This document shows, in pieces, positions 52,291 to 60,906 of a stretch of 64,000 nucleotides of DNA. The stretch covers positions 186,001 through 250,000 of the forward strand of contig JAFIGY010000019.1 in NCBI GenBank assembly GCA_017849435.1, in the 5' to 3' direction. Position 1 is the first letter of the stretch, and each line of letters opens with the position of its first letter. The stretch is from Chitinophaga niabensis. Lineage in GTDB: Bacteria; Bacteroidota; Bacteroidia; Chitinophagales; Chitinophagaceae. Below the pieces are notes generated by a model. It saw only the letters and a list, made by a program, of their open reading frames with translations. It ran no database searches and was not told the DNA's origin. The position numbers and the translations under genes are program-made.

Positions 52291-53212
52291 GAACGGGAAA
52301 TATTTGATCAAGATGATGATTGAGATGACGAAGATAATCTTCCGCCACGTATTGTAATGTCACCGGTGTGTTGGCCCCGATCACGCAAATATGCTGCAAA
52401 GCTTTTTCCGGGATCAGTGGAAGGATGCGGATGATGTGCTGGTTCAGGGTTTTCCATAGATGGATCAGCTCCAGCCAGTCCGTCCGTTGATACTGCCGCG
52501 CATCCACCCAGAAATCCTGGTTATAACCGGGCATTTCCGTATACTCGGATTGTTGTCCTCTTACGAAACGGGGATAATTGTTGATCGCGGAATCTGTCAG
52601 ATGGCCCAATATCTCCTTCCTGCTCCATTTTGAAGGCAGCGGCTTTGCGCCGGCTTCTTCATCGGAGTAACGCAGGAGTTTTTCTACCGTTTGATCCACC
52701 ACCTTTTGCAAAGACCTTGCAAGGCCGGCGAGCGGCACCACCGGAAGCGGGATCTCCATCTTGATATTACATCTTTCATATCCTCCCTTCTCCAGTTCAA
52801 CTTCCACAAAACCCAACTTGCGGTACATATTGATGGCCGGCGCCAGTTTAGTGTTAGAGTAAAGGACCATGCGACTAAAACCCGCTTCGGCAGCGCGCTG
52901 CAGTACGGCACAACCCAGCAGCCAGCCCAGCCGGCGGCCTTTAAAAGCGTCGCTCACCGCCATCTTCGTCATTTCCACCGTATCCTCATCTATTTTCTTG
53001 TACGCTACGGTGCCTACAATTTCATTATCAACAGCCACAAAAATAATATCGCCGCCATGGGAAATGATGTGTTCTTCAGGATCAGTAAGCACAGCCTTAT
53101 CTATCGGCTCCATCTCAAAATCCTTACTGATCCACGCGCTGTTCAACTGCTCGAATTGAGGCTGATATCCGGGGTGCCAGCTGAGTATCCGGATCTCGTT
53201 TGCTGCGTTCAT
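52277..53212 (-). CDS. GNAT acetyltransferase fused to a DinB-like domain
   Basis: 311 residues. Residues 1-155 are a complete GNAT domain (EPIDKAVLTDPEEHIIS, EMTKMAVSDAFKGRRLGWLL with the acetyl-CoA loop, INMYRKLGFVEVELE). After VVPLAGLARSLQ a DinB-type four-helix bundle (about 175-311) follows: KPLPSKWSRKEILGHLTDSAINN, YNQDFWVDARQYQ and LRHLNHHLDQIF. The metal-ligand His of DinB proteins are in GHLTDS, LNHHLDQIF. Such a two-domain fusion is rare. Its start overlaps the preceding EamA gene by 89 bases, unusual for this genome. Confidence 0.8.
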   Translation of the reverse strand: MNAANEIRILSWHPGYQPQFEQLNSAWISKDFEMEPIDKAVLTDPEEHIISHGGDIIFVAVDNEIVGTVAYKKIDEDTVEMTKMAVSDAFKGRRLGWLLGCAVLQRAAEAGFSRMVLYSNTKLAPAINMYRKLGFVEVELEKGGYERCNIKMEIPLPVVPLAGLARSLQKVVDQTVEKLLRYSDEEAGAKPLPSKWSRKEILGHLTDSAINNYPRFVRGQQSEYTEMPGYNQDFWVDARQYQRTDWLELIHLWKTLNQHIIRILPLIPEKALQHICVIGANTPVTLQYVAEDYLRHLNHHLDQIFPVHANY

Positions 53213-54107
53213 AACTTTTCTTGTTTTTGTTAAAAGCGTTATTCACCAGGTAAACGCCCAGTACGGTCACCAGGCAGGATACCCCTATCATCCAGTTCAG
53301 TTTTTCATTGAGGATGAGCCACCCGAGCGCCACCGCCACGAGGGGATTGATGTAGGCGTAAATAGATACCAGCGAAGGCGGCAGGTTGTTAAGCGCGTAC
53401 ACATAAGCAGAGTACCCGAGAATGGAGCCGATGAAGATCAGGTAGAGCAGACTGCCCCAAAGGTCGGGCGCAAAGTTCTCCGCCCGCAGGTGCTGCCCCA
53501 TCCCGAAAGCGATCCCCAGCATCACGATACCGCTGAACAACATCTGGAACCCTGCGCCATACAAGTAATTCACCCCCAACGCCCACTTGGCCGTCAACAC
53601 CGAACCCAGCGCCCAGAAAACACAGGCACTCGTTACAAGTACCACACCAAAACGATATTGCGGATCCATCAGCTCTTTGAGATGATCATAGAAGATGCCT
53701 CCAATGCCCAGTAACCCGATGATCATGCCTAATACCAGTTGCACGGTGATCTTCGTCCGCTGCACGAGGAAATAGCTGAATATCGTGATCCATATCGGCA
53801 CGGTGGCCGCAATGATGGCGCCCATCCCGCTCGGGATGTACTGCATGGCCCAGGTCATCAGGCCATTGCTGCCGCAGAGCATCAATACTCCTATAACGAA
53901 GAGTTTCGACAGTATGGGCACTTGCGGGATTTTAAATCCTCTCAACAGGAAAAACCCTGTCAGCAAAATGCCTGCCGTGGTTTGCCGCAAACCGGCCAGC
54001 ATCATCCCATGCATATGCTGCACCCCGATGCGGGAAGCCAGGTAAGTAGTGCCCCAGAAAAAACTGACGATGACCAGTGCGATGTATGCGTTTGTGTTCT
54101 TTTTCAT
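53124..54107 (-). CDS. EamA-family drug/metabolite transporter
   Basis: 327 residues from the ATG at 54107 (MKKNTNAYIALVIVSFFWGTTYLASRIG); an earlier in-frame ATG at 54185 is unlikely. Ten membrane helices in two EamA repeats: AGLRQTTAGILLTGFFLLRG in the first, YINPLVAVALGWLILNEKLNWM in the second. After the last helix (VYLVNNAF) the frame continues for about 35 basic residues that lie inside the next gene's coding region in another frame, so the tail may be an overlap artefact of a lost stop. The PLP-decarboxylase gene is 87 bases upstream, so this may export a decarboxylation product. Confidence 0.85.
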   Translation of the reverse strand: MKKNTNAYIALVIVSFFWGTTYLASRIGVQHMHGMMLAGLRQTTAGILLTGFFLLRGFKIPQVPILSKLFVIGVLMLCGSNGLMTWAMQYIPSGMGAIIAATVPIWITIFSYFLVQRTKITVQLVLGMIIGLLGIGGIFYDHLKELMDPQYRFGVVLVTSACVFWALGSVLTAKWALGVNYLYGAGFQMLFSGIVMLGIAFGMGQHLRAENFAPDLWGSLLYLIFIGSILGYSAYVYALNNLPPSLVSIYAYINPLVAVALGWLILNEKLNWMIGVSCLVTVLGVYLVNNAFNKNKKSYERSKRDPDTQLAPRISASIRAVEQRVDQ

Positions 54108-54193
54108 TTTTTCTTTTTCAATATGGTTAGCGGGAAAACAAAAACCGGCAACGGGTAGAAACCCATCGCCACTTACTAATATCAACCTCTAAA

Positions 54194-55609
54194 TCATTTG
54201 TTATCTACGATGGCAGACAGGTCTGAAATTGTTGCGGCGACAGCTTCCAGCTCTTCCATGGCTGTATCAATGTCCGCCGCGGTAGTTCGCCAGTTCACGA
54301 GCGCTGCGCGAATGGCCGGCGTGCCTTTGTATTGCGTAGGCGTCAGGTACACTACACCACGCTCTTCCAGCTTTCGAAGGAACAGCGGCACCTTTCGTTC
54401 GTCTTCCTTCAGCGTAAAGCAGACGACGCACATCCTCACCGGCGCCAGCAACCGGAAATGCCTGCTCTTCGCGATACGCTCTCCCAATTGCTGTGCCTGG
54501 CGGATGTTGGATTCAACCAGATCTCTGTAACCTTCAGCCCCGTATGCTTTTAAAGAGAACCATGCCGGTAGCGAGCGCAACCGCCGCGAATTCTCCGGAG
54601 CGTAATGTATATAATTGAAATTTTCTGCAGGGTCGCCCAGATAAGCGGCGCCGGTATTCTGGAAAACCGCCAGCTGCAGGGAAGGATGGCGTGTAAAGAT
54701 CAGGGCGGAATCATAAGGCACGTTCAGCCATTTATGTGCATCGATCGTAATGCTGTCCGCCGCTTCCCATCCGTTCAATAAATGTTTGTATTGCGGACTC
54801 ACTGCTGCAAAACCGCCAAACGCCGCATCCACATGCAACCAGAACGGATGTTCCTTTCTCAGTTCCACCAGCGCGGCGATATCGTCAAAATCAACCGTAT
54901 TCACCGTACCGCCGCTGGCTACGAAAATGAACGGCTGGCCCGGGTTATAGGCGATCCACTGTTTCAGGGCCTGCATATCCACCGCTTCCCGGTCCGGCAA
55001 AGTCGGCAATTTTACAAGGGCGTTGCGGCCGAGACCTAACATAGACAATGCTTTGGACACACTTGAATGCGGTGTGGCCGCCAGCACCCTGATCTCCTTC
55101 ACAACACCTACTCCTTCCTCCCCGATATCCACGCCCTGCTGCAATCCGATCCACTGGCGCGCAGCAGCGAGACCTGTGTAATTAGACATGGTGGCGCCGG
55201 TCACAAAACAGCCCAGGAATTCCTCCGGCAGTCCGAACAACTGCTTCAGTAATGAGATCGTTTCCATTTCGATATGAAAACCAACCGCGGATTTGTCCTG
55301 TGCATTCATATCCACTGTGCTCGCCACCCAGTCGCCAACCAGCGCCGCGGGCGTTACGCCTCCCGTCACGAAACCGAAATAACGCGGACCGGCATTGGCA
55401 GTAAGATGTTCACCATAGCGTTCATCAAAGAGCGCCTGCGCTGCTTCCGCCCCGATTCCCTGTTCCTGCAATTCCGAAGCCGGGAAAACAGGCATGCGTT
55501 TGCCGGGCGCCAGATCGTTCAAACGCTGCAGGAACTGCCCGGCATACCGGGCCGTACCTTGCAAAAGTTCATTAAACTGTAACTGGTCCTGGCGGAAAAT
55601 TGCATTCAT
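54194..55609 (-). CDS. group II PLP-dependent decarboxylase (aromatic amino acid/DOPA-decarboxylase type)
   Basis: 471 residues. The family's active-site lysine lies in SITIDAHKWLNVPYDSALIF, with HVDAAFGGFAAVSP (PLP-binding Asp-Ala-Ala) before it and a typical N-terminal FGFVTGGVTPAALVGDW. In this family His and Lys residues bind PLP and a carboxylate-binding pocket determines the substrate: aromatic amino acids, glutamate, histidine or 2,4-diaminobutyrate. No choice is safe. It is followed by an EamA exporter and preceded by a 36-base motif shared with the MocR promoter, which suggests amine- or PLP-linked control. Confidence 0.85.
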   Translation of the reverse strand: MNAIFRQDQLQFNELLQGTARYAGQFLQRLNDLAPGKRMPVFPASELQEQGIGAEAAQALFDERYGEHLTANAGPRYFGFVTGGVTPAALVGDWVASTVDMNAQDKSAVGFHIEMETISLLKQLFGLPEEFLGCFVTGATMSNYTGLAAARQWIGLQQGVDIGEEGVGVVKEIRVLAATPHSSVSKALSMLGLGRNALVKLPTLPDREAVDMQALKQWIAYNPGQPFIFVASGGTVNTVDFDDIAALVELRKEHPFWLHVDAAFGGFAAVSPQYKHLLNGWEAADSITIDAHKWLNVPYDSALIFTRHPSLQLAVFQNTGAAYLGDPAENFNYIHYAPENSRRLRSLPAWFSLKAYGAEGYRDLVESNIRQAQQLGERIAKSRHFRLLAPVRMCVVCFTLKEDERKVPLFLRKLEERGVVYLTPTQYKGTPAIRAALVNWRTTAADIDTAMEELEAVAATISDLSAIVDNK

Positions 55610-55670
55610 GATCGATGGTTTCGAGGATGCTGTTTTAACACCTCAAAATTCCGGGTTTTCCACTTAAAAA

Positions 55671-55706
55671 AACAGATTCAGTTTTGTAAATTTTGACCAG
55701 ATCAGA
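55671..55706. promoter_or_regulatory. copy 1 of a 36-base motif upstream of the decarboxylase gene
   Basis: It reads AACAGAT, then a variable part, TTTTGACC and ATCAGA at its end. It aligns without gaps to 57161-57196 with 26 of 36 identical bases. Lies about 60 bases upstream of the decarboxylase start and 20 bases upstream of a one-mismatch -7 box (GAATTTTG at 55651-55644). Probably the binding site of the MocR protein encoded at 57213. Confidence 0.6.
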
Positions 55707-55751
55707 TGGGCTGATCAAGAATAATGATCCATGATGAACGCGATTCGTCAT

Positions 55752-56258
55752 TCAGAACAACAGGTGATCGTTCTCATGATCCAGCAGCCATTGTTTCCGC
55801 CAGAGCCCGCCGGCATACCCGGTGAGCGAGCCATCACTGCCGATCACGCGGTGGCAGGGCACGATGATGGAAATGCTGTTACGTCCGTTGGTAGTGCCTA
55901 CGGCCCGGATGCTCTTCACATTCCCGACCCTTTTGGCAAGCGCGAGGTAGGTAATGGTCTGGCCGTACGGAATGGTGGTCAGCTGTTGCCATACCTGTTG
56001 CTGAAAGGCTGTTCCCTGTTGTTGCAGCGGGAGATCAAATTGTGTTCTTTTCTTTTCGAAATATTCAAGTAGTTGTTGTGCGCAGGCATGCAGCAGCGGG
56101 GCGGCTTCCGGGGTGGGTTCCGTTGCTGCCCCGTCTATAAAGAGCACAGCGCTGATATAGTCTGCCGTGCCGCGGATAGCGATGCGGCCGACAGGAGAAT
56201 CCATATAGATCAGCTGTTCATCCCTGATAGAGGGAGCGCCAGCAGTAGAAGGTTGCAT
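55752..56258 (-). CDS. ogt: methylated-DNA--protein-cysteine S-methyltransferase
   Basis: 168 residues. The alkyl-acceptor Cys135 is in IIVPCHRVIGSDGSLTGYAGG, preceded by the helix-turn-helix AVGTTNGRNSIS. The N-terminal domain is short and has no Ada-type zinc Cys cluster, so it is a stand-alone Ogt/MGMT. It transfers O6-methyl from guanine (and O4-methyl from thymine) to itself. Overlaps the AlkA gene by 41 bases, forming an alkylation-repair operon. Confidence 0.93.
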   Translation of the reverse strand: MQPSTAGAPSIRDEQLIYMDSPVGRIAIRGTADYISAVLFIDGAATEPTPEAAPLLHACAQQLLEYFEKKRTQFDLPLQQQGTAFQQQVWQQLTTIPYGQTITYLALAKRVGNVKSIRAVGTTNGRNSISIIVPCHRVIGSDGSLTGYAGGLWRKQWLLDHENDHLLF

Positions 56259-57117
56259 AAGCTGCGTGATTTTGCCAGTGGTCAGTGAACGATCTTACTT
56301 CCTCCATAGTGGGTTTGGCGGGCAGTTGGAGGCGGTGCCGAAGGGCGTTGTGCAAACCGGCATCTTCCAGCGGCAGCGCCTGTGGATGCTGCGCAAATTT
56401 CATCAGCACGTAGTTCGCGCTCCAGTTGCCGATGCCTTTAATGGCTACCAGCGTGTCCCGCGCTTCTTCGTACGGCATCGCCTGCATGCCTGATTCGCTG
56501 ATATGCCCGTCCGCCATCAGTCGCGCCACCCGGATAATACCTTCCGCCTTGCTCCGCGAGAACTGCATCGGCAGCAGGTCTGCCGGCTGCAATGCGGCGA
56601 TCACCCCGGGATGCGGATAAAGGTAATACGATTCTCCTTTCTCTTCCAGCACATACCCGAATTCCTGTACCAGCCGCTGTTTCAACGTGTAGGCAAAAGC
56701 CAGGTTGATCTGTTGCCCGGTGATGGTCCAGGTGATGGCCTCGAACAGGTCCGGTATACCGATCAGCCGGAGGCCGTTGAACTCCCGGGTGAGCGGCCCC
56801 AGCAAAGGATCTTCCGCGGCGAAAGCGTAGAAAGCGGTCATGCTGCCATCCAGATGTAGCCATTTGTTGAGGAAGCCTTTAATATAGGCGACACCGTTAG
56901 TACCCACCTCCCCTTTCAGAACTTCGGCCACCAGCGCCTGTTGTGCCGCATCTTCCCGTATCCGCACTAAAACCGGACTACCTTCCGGCGCGAGCAGCTT
57001 GTACACAGCCCGGTCCTTTACCCGGTGAAGGCATTCTCTGTCTGAACGATTCAGGAAAAGCAGGCATTCATCAAAACTGAAATGCGCATGGTCTGTTACA
57101 GGGGCGATGATTTTCAC
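56218..57117 (-). CDS. alkA: DNA-3-methyladenine glycosylase II (AlkA-type)
   Basis: 299 residues. N-terminal AlkA-type domain (about 1-90), then a helix-hairpin-helix-GPD domain: LVAIKGIGNWSANYVLMKF and the catalytic Asp in LPLEDAGLHNALRHRLQ. TITGQQINLAFAYTLKQRLV is the typical barrel-helix motif of the family. Excises 3-methyladenine and related alkylated bases. The start lies next to the operator at 57161-57196, so MocR control cannot be excluded. Overlaps ogt downstream. Confidence 0.9.
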   Translation of the reverse strand: MKIIAPVTDHAHFSFDECLLFLNRSDRECLHRVKDRAVYKLLAPEGSPVLVRIREDAAQQALVAEVLKGEVGTNGVAYIKGFLNKWLHLDGSMTAFYAFAAEDPLLGPLTREFNGLRLIGIPDLFEAITWTITGQQINLAFAYTLKQRLVQEFGYVLEEKGESYYLYPHPGVIAALQPADLLPMQFSRSKAEGIIRVARLMADGHISESGMQAMPYEEARDTLVAIKGIGNWSANYVLMKFAQHPQALPLEDAGLHNALRHRLQLPAKPTMEEVRSFTDHWQNHAAYATFYCWRSLYQG

Positions 57118-57160
57118 GATGTAAAAATGGATGATAAAATTAGGAAATTAAATCAAAATA

Positions 57161-57196
57161 AACAGATCACATTTCCGTAATTTTGACCGTATCAGA
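57161..57196. promoter_or_regulatory. copy 2 of the 36-base motif in the MocR promoter
   Basis: Same order of blocks as at 55671 (AACAGAT, TTTTGACC, ATCAGA). A perfect -7 box TAATTTTG at 57178-57185 lies inside, and the MocR ATG at 57213 follows after 27 bases. Fits autoregulation. Confidence 0.6.
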
Positions 57197-57212
57197 ATTA
57201 AAATCCTTCGTG

Positions 57213-58628
57213 ATGGATCATTTATATCTCCAGGTAGCGGATCGTATTCAGGCGATGATCGAAAAGGAGGTTATCCGCATCGGCGACAAGCTGCCTTCCG
57301 TACGCTCACTCAGCAAAGAGCAGGGTATCAGCATGAGTACCGTCTTTCAGGCCTATTACCACCTGGAAAGCAAAGGTTATATCGAGCCGCGGCCCAAATC
57401 GGGGTATTATGTGAAGTTCTCCCCCCGCCGCCTCCCCGAAATGCCGAAGATCTGCCGTCCCGTCAAGAAAGCATCCGAGGTAAATGTGAGTGAAATGATC
57501 ACGGAAGTGTTCTATCATATGTCGCCGGACGATGTGCTCCGTTTTTCCCTCGCCGCTCCGCCGGATGAATTGCTGCCTTCCGCGAGGCTGAGCAAGTCGC
57601 TCATACAGGCAATGCGCGCCTTGCCGGCAGGCGGCGTGCATTACGATAACCTGCAGGGGTTCATCCCGCTCAGGCGCCAGATCGCCCGTATGTACATGCA
57701 GGGCGGCAGCCCGGTTACGGAAGATGACATTATCACCACTACCGGCTGCATGGATGCACTCACCCTTTGCCTCTCCGCCGCCACACAGCCCGGCGATGTG
57801 ATAGCACTGGAAAGTCCCGCCTACTGCGGCACCTTCCAGCTCGCGCAAAGCCTTGGACTGAAAGTACTGGAAATACCCACCAATCCGGTATGCGGCGTAG
57901 ATCTGGAGTATCTGGACAAAGCCATTCCCAAGTTCAGGATCAAGGCCTGCGTGTTCGTCACCAATTTCAACAACCCGCTCGGCGCCTGCATGCCTGACAA
58001 AAACAAGCAGGAGCTGGTGAAGCTGATGAACAAATACGATATTCCCTTGATCGAGGATGATATCTATGCCGATACCTATTTCGGAAAACTGCGGCCTTCC
58101 AGCTGTAAGCAATATGACCGGAACGGGAACGTGCTGCTCTGCAATTCCTTTTCCAAATCCCTCGCCCCCGGCTACCGCGTGGGCTGGACCATGCCCGGCA
58201 AATACAAGGAGAAGGTGCTCCGTCTCAAACTCAATCATACCGTAGCCAGCGCCACGCTTCCCCAAGCCGCCATCGCGCATTTCCTGGAGAACGGCCGTTA
58301 CGAACATCATATGCGGAACCTCCGCAAGATCCTCCACACCCAATGCCTCCGTTACCAGCAGGCCATTGCGGAATATTTCCCGGAAGATACCTGCGTAACC
58401 CGTCCCCAGGGCGGTTACGTGCTCTGGCTGGAACTCAACCAGGCGATCAATACGGTGGAATTATACGAACAGGCGCTGAAACGCAAGATCAGTTTTGCAC
58501 CGGGAAGGATATTCTCGCTGCAGGACCGGTATAACAACTGTTTGCGGATCAGCCATGGTAACCCCTGGAGCAAACGGGTGGAAGACGGGTTAAAAACCAT
58601 CGGGAAGCTGGCGCATCAGATGATATGA
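57213..58628 (+). CDS. MocR-family regulator or GntR-HTH aminotransferase
   Basis: 471 residues from the ATG at 57213; the upstream TTG at 57183 lies inside the operator, so it is not a start. The GntR winged helix (residues about 5-65, IRIGDKLPSVRSLSKEQGISMST) is fused to a class I aminotransferase fold with PLP lysine in CNSFSKSLAPGYRVGW and an Asp in IEDDIYADTYF. Normal length. It is divergent from the alkA-ogt operon. Shared motif copies link it to the PLP-decarboxylase/EamA unit, which it probably controls. Confidence 0.88.
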   Translation: MDHLYLQVADRIQAMIEKEVIRIGDKLPSVRSLSKEQGISMSTVFQAYYHLESKGYIEPRPKSGYYVKFSPRRLPEMPKICRPVKKASEVNVSEMITEVFYHMSPDDVLRFSLAAPPDELLPSARLSKSLIQAMRALPAGGVHYDNLQGFIPLRRQIARMYMQGGSPVTEDDIITTTGCMDALTLCLSAATQPGDVIALESPAYCGTFQLAQSLGLKVLEIPTNPVCGVDLEYLDKAIPKFRIKACVFVTNFNNPLGACMPDKNKQELVKLMNKYDIPLIEDDIYADTYFGKLRPSSCKQYDRNGNVLLCNSFSKSLAPGYRVGWTMPGKYKEKVLRLKLNHTVASATLPQAAIAHFLENGRYEHHMRNLRKILHTQCLRYQQAIAEYFPEDTCVTRPQGGYVLWLELNQAINTVELYEQALKRKISFAPGRIFSLQDRYNNCLRISHGNPWSKRVEDGLKTIGKLAHQMI

Positions 58629-58680
58629 AATGATACAACCCATGCACAGTTGTAAATAAAGTGAACATCCTCAAAGCATC

Positions 58681-59799
58681 TTACACCCGTTTCCTGTAAT
58701 TCCATATCGCCACACTGTTCAGCACAGCCGCAAACAACAGCATAACGCCGAAATAATACCGGATATCTGCCCAGCCGCTGCCTTTCAGCATCACCATCCG
58801 GATCATTTTCACAAAATATGCCACCGGGTTAAACAGGGTGATCCGCTGCGCCCATTCCGGCATACTTTCGATGGGCGTGAACAGGCCGCTCATCAGGATG
58901 AAAATGATCATAAAGAACCAGGAAATGAACATGGATTGCTGCTGCGTATCCGTGAAAGTAGAGATCAGCAGCCCCAATCCCAGCATCACCAGCAAATAAA
59001 TGGCGGCGAAGAGGTATATCCATGCAATGTTTCCCACGAAAGGCAGGCCGAATACCAGCTTGCCGACTATCATTCCGAAAGCAAGCTCAAACAAGGCAAT
59101 GATCCAGAAAGGCATTAGCTTTCCGATGATGAAATGATGTTTTCGTATAGGCGTTACATTTAACTGTTCGATCGTTCCCATTTCTTTTTCCTTCACGATG
59201 TTCATGCCGGACAGAAACGCCCCTATCAGCGTCACCAGCACCACGAGGATGCCGGGTACCATGAAGTATTTATAGTTCATGTCAGGATTGAACCAGTAAC
59301 GATAGCTGACATCAAAATGCTCGGGGCCGTCGTTCTCTTTCAGCGCCAGCCAATTCAGACGGATGCTGCGGTTGAAGCTGTTGATGATGCTGAGGGCGTA
59401 TCCATTCGCAAGCCCTGCTTTGCTTCCGTTGATCGCATTCACCAGCATCTGCAATTGCGCTTTGTTCTCCCGAACAAGGTCCCGTTCAAAATGCCGCGGG
59501 ATATTCAGTATCAGGTCCGCCCTCCCTCCTTCCAGGTCCGCATACGCTTCCTTTGTACTGTGCGTTTGCCGGTGAAGTGAGAAATAACCGGAGGCCAGCA
59601 GCTTGTCGCGGAGCTGGCGGCTCCAGGTGGATTGATCCTGATCCACGATGTCGATGGAAAGATGCTTTATCTCATAATTCGCTGCAAAAGCCAGCACCAG
59701 CAGCTGCACTACCGGCACCACAAAAATGATGGGTAACATGATGCGGTTGCGGAATATCTGCAGGAATTCTTTTTGCAATATGAAGAAAATGGTACGCAT
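58681..59799 (-). CDS. ABC-2 type permease (YbhR/YhhJ-like)
   Basis: 372 residues. Membrane helix near the N-terminus (LPIIFVVPVVQLLVLAFA), a large extracytoplasmic domain (about 45-170), then five C-terminal helices. NIVKEKEMGTIEQLNVTPIRKHHFIIGKLMPFWIIAL is the ABC-2 signature between helices. Last gene of the efflux operon; its first base is shared with the stop of the upstream permease. It would pair with the other permease to form the membrane part of a drug or metabolite exporter. Confidence 0.92.
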   Translation of the reverse strand: MRTIFFILQKEFLQIFRNRIMLPIIFVVPVVQLLVLAFAANYEIKHLSIDIVDQDQSTWSRQLRDKLLASGYFSLHRQTHSTKEAYADLEGGRADLILNIPRHFERDLVRENKAQLQMLVNAINGSKAGLANGYALSIINSFNRSIRLNWLALKENDGPEHFDVSYRYWFNPDMNYKYFMVPGILVVLVTLIGAFLSGMNIVKEKEMGTIEQLNVTPIRKHHFIIGKLMPFWIIALFELAFGMIVGKLVFGLPFVGNIAWIYLFAAIYLLVMLGLGLLISTFTDTQQQSMFISWFFMIIFILMSGLFTPIESMPEWAQRITLFNPVAYFVKMIRMVMLKGSGWADIRYYFGVMLLFAAVLNSVAIWNYRKRV

Positions 59800-60905
59800 C
59801 AGCTTAACCGGGTTTTAAAATTGCGGATACTCAGCAGGAGGAAGAACAGCGTCATCCCGCCAAGGATCAGGGTGGGCAGCCATACCTGCTCCAGTCCCGC
59901 CCCCTTCAGCATCACATCCTTCAAAATAATATTGAACCATTTGGCCGGAATAATATTAGCAAGCAGCTGTAAAGGCAGCGGCATACTTTCCAGCGGGAAA
60001 ATAAAGCCGGAAAGCAGCATGGTAGGCAGCAACAGGCCCATCATAGACATCATCATGGCCGTCTGTTGCGAGTTCGCTACGCTGGAGATGAGGACGCCGA
60101 GGGACAATGCCGCGAGCCCGAACAGGGCACATTCCATAAAAAGCAGCAGCAGGCTTCCCTTCACCGGCATGCTGAATATCCAGAAGCCCATCAGCAGGAT
60201 GATCAGTGCAATGATGAATGACAGTACAATGTACGGTACTACTTTACCGGCAACGATCAGGAGCGGCCGCAACGGCGACACCAGCAGTATTTCCATCGTG
60301 CCCAGTTCTTTTTCCCGGGTAATGGTGATCGACGTCATCATAGCGGATACGAGCATCAGGATGAGCGTCATCACTCCCGGCACAAAAAGGAAAACGCTCT
60401 TCAGGGACGGGTTGTACACCATCCGCACTTCTGTGTGGATCGTTAGCGGTAATGCAGGATGACCGGTGATCTCCTGCTGATATTGCAGGATGATGGCATT
60501 GGCATAATTGACCAGTGTAGTGGCGTTGTTCGGATCGGAAGCATCTGTGAGCAACTGCACCGCGGCTTTACGCTGGTGATAGAAATCGCTGCCGAAATCC
60601 GGTGGGATCACGATCACCATTCTCACTGCTCCTTTTTTGAAAAGAGGTTCAATCTCCCGTACGGAATGCAGGTTCTGGTACAGATCGAAATAACCGTTGG
60701 ACGTGATCCGTTCTGTCAGCCGCCGGCTGTAAGTATCCTGCGCCTCGTCCAGCACCGCGATGGGCGAATGGTGTATCTCGTTGGTGATGGCGAAGCCGAA
60801 CAGCACGATAAGAATCACGGGCATGCCGAAAAGGATCAGCAACGTTCGCCGGTCGCGGAAAATGTGATAACATTCTTTTCGTACAAATACCAGGAATTGA
60901 CGCAT
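59799..60905 (-). CDS. ABC-2 type permease (YbhS-like)
   Basis: 368 residues from the ATG at 60905, one base after the upstream ATPase gene's stop; the upstream ATG at 60947 lies within that gene. Same design as the downstream permease: N-terminal helix (LLILFGMPVILIVLFGFA), external domain, and five helices with ITREKELGTMEILLVSPLRPLLIVAGKVVP as the ABC-2 motif. The two permeases are similar to each other, as in the E. coli YbhF-YbhS-YbhR system. Confidence 0.92.
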   Translation of the reverse strand: MRQFLVFVRKECYHIFRDRRTLLILFGMPVILIVLFGFAITNEIHHSPIAVLDEAQDTYSRRLTERITSNGYFDLYQNLHSVREIEPLFKKGAVRMVIVIPPDFGSDFYHQRKAAVQLLTDASDPNNATTLVNYANAIILQYQQEITGHPALPLTIHTEVRMVYNPSLKSVFLFVPGVMTLILMLVSAMMTSITITREKELGTMEILLVSPLRPLLIVAGKVVPYIVLSFIIALIILLMGFWIFSMPVKGSLLLLFMECALFGLAALSLGVLISSVANSQQTAMMMSMMGLLLPTMLLSGFIFPLESMPLPLQLLANIIPAKWFNIILKDVMLKGAGLEQVWLPTLILGGMTLFFLLLSIRNFKTRLS

Positions 60906-60906
60906 G

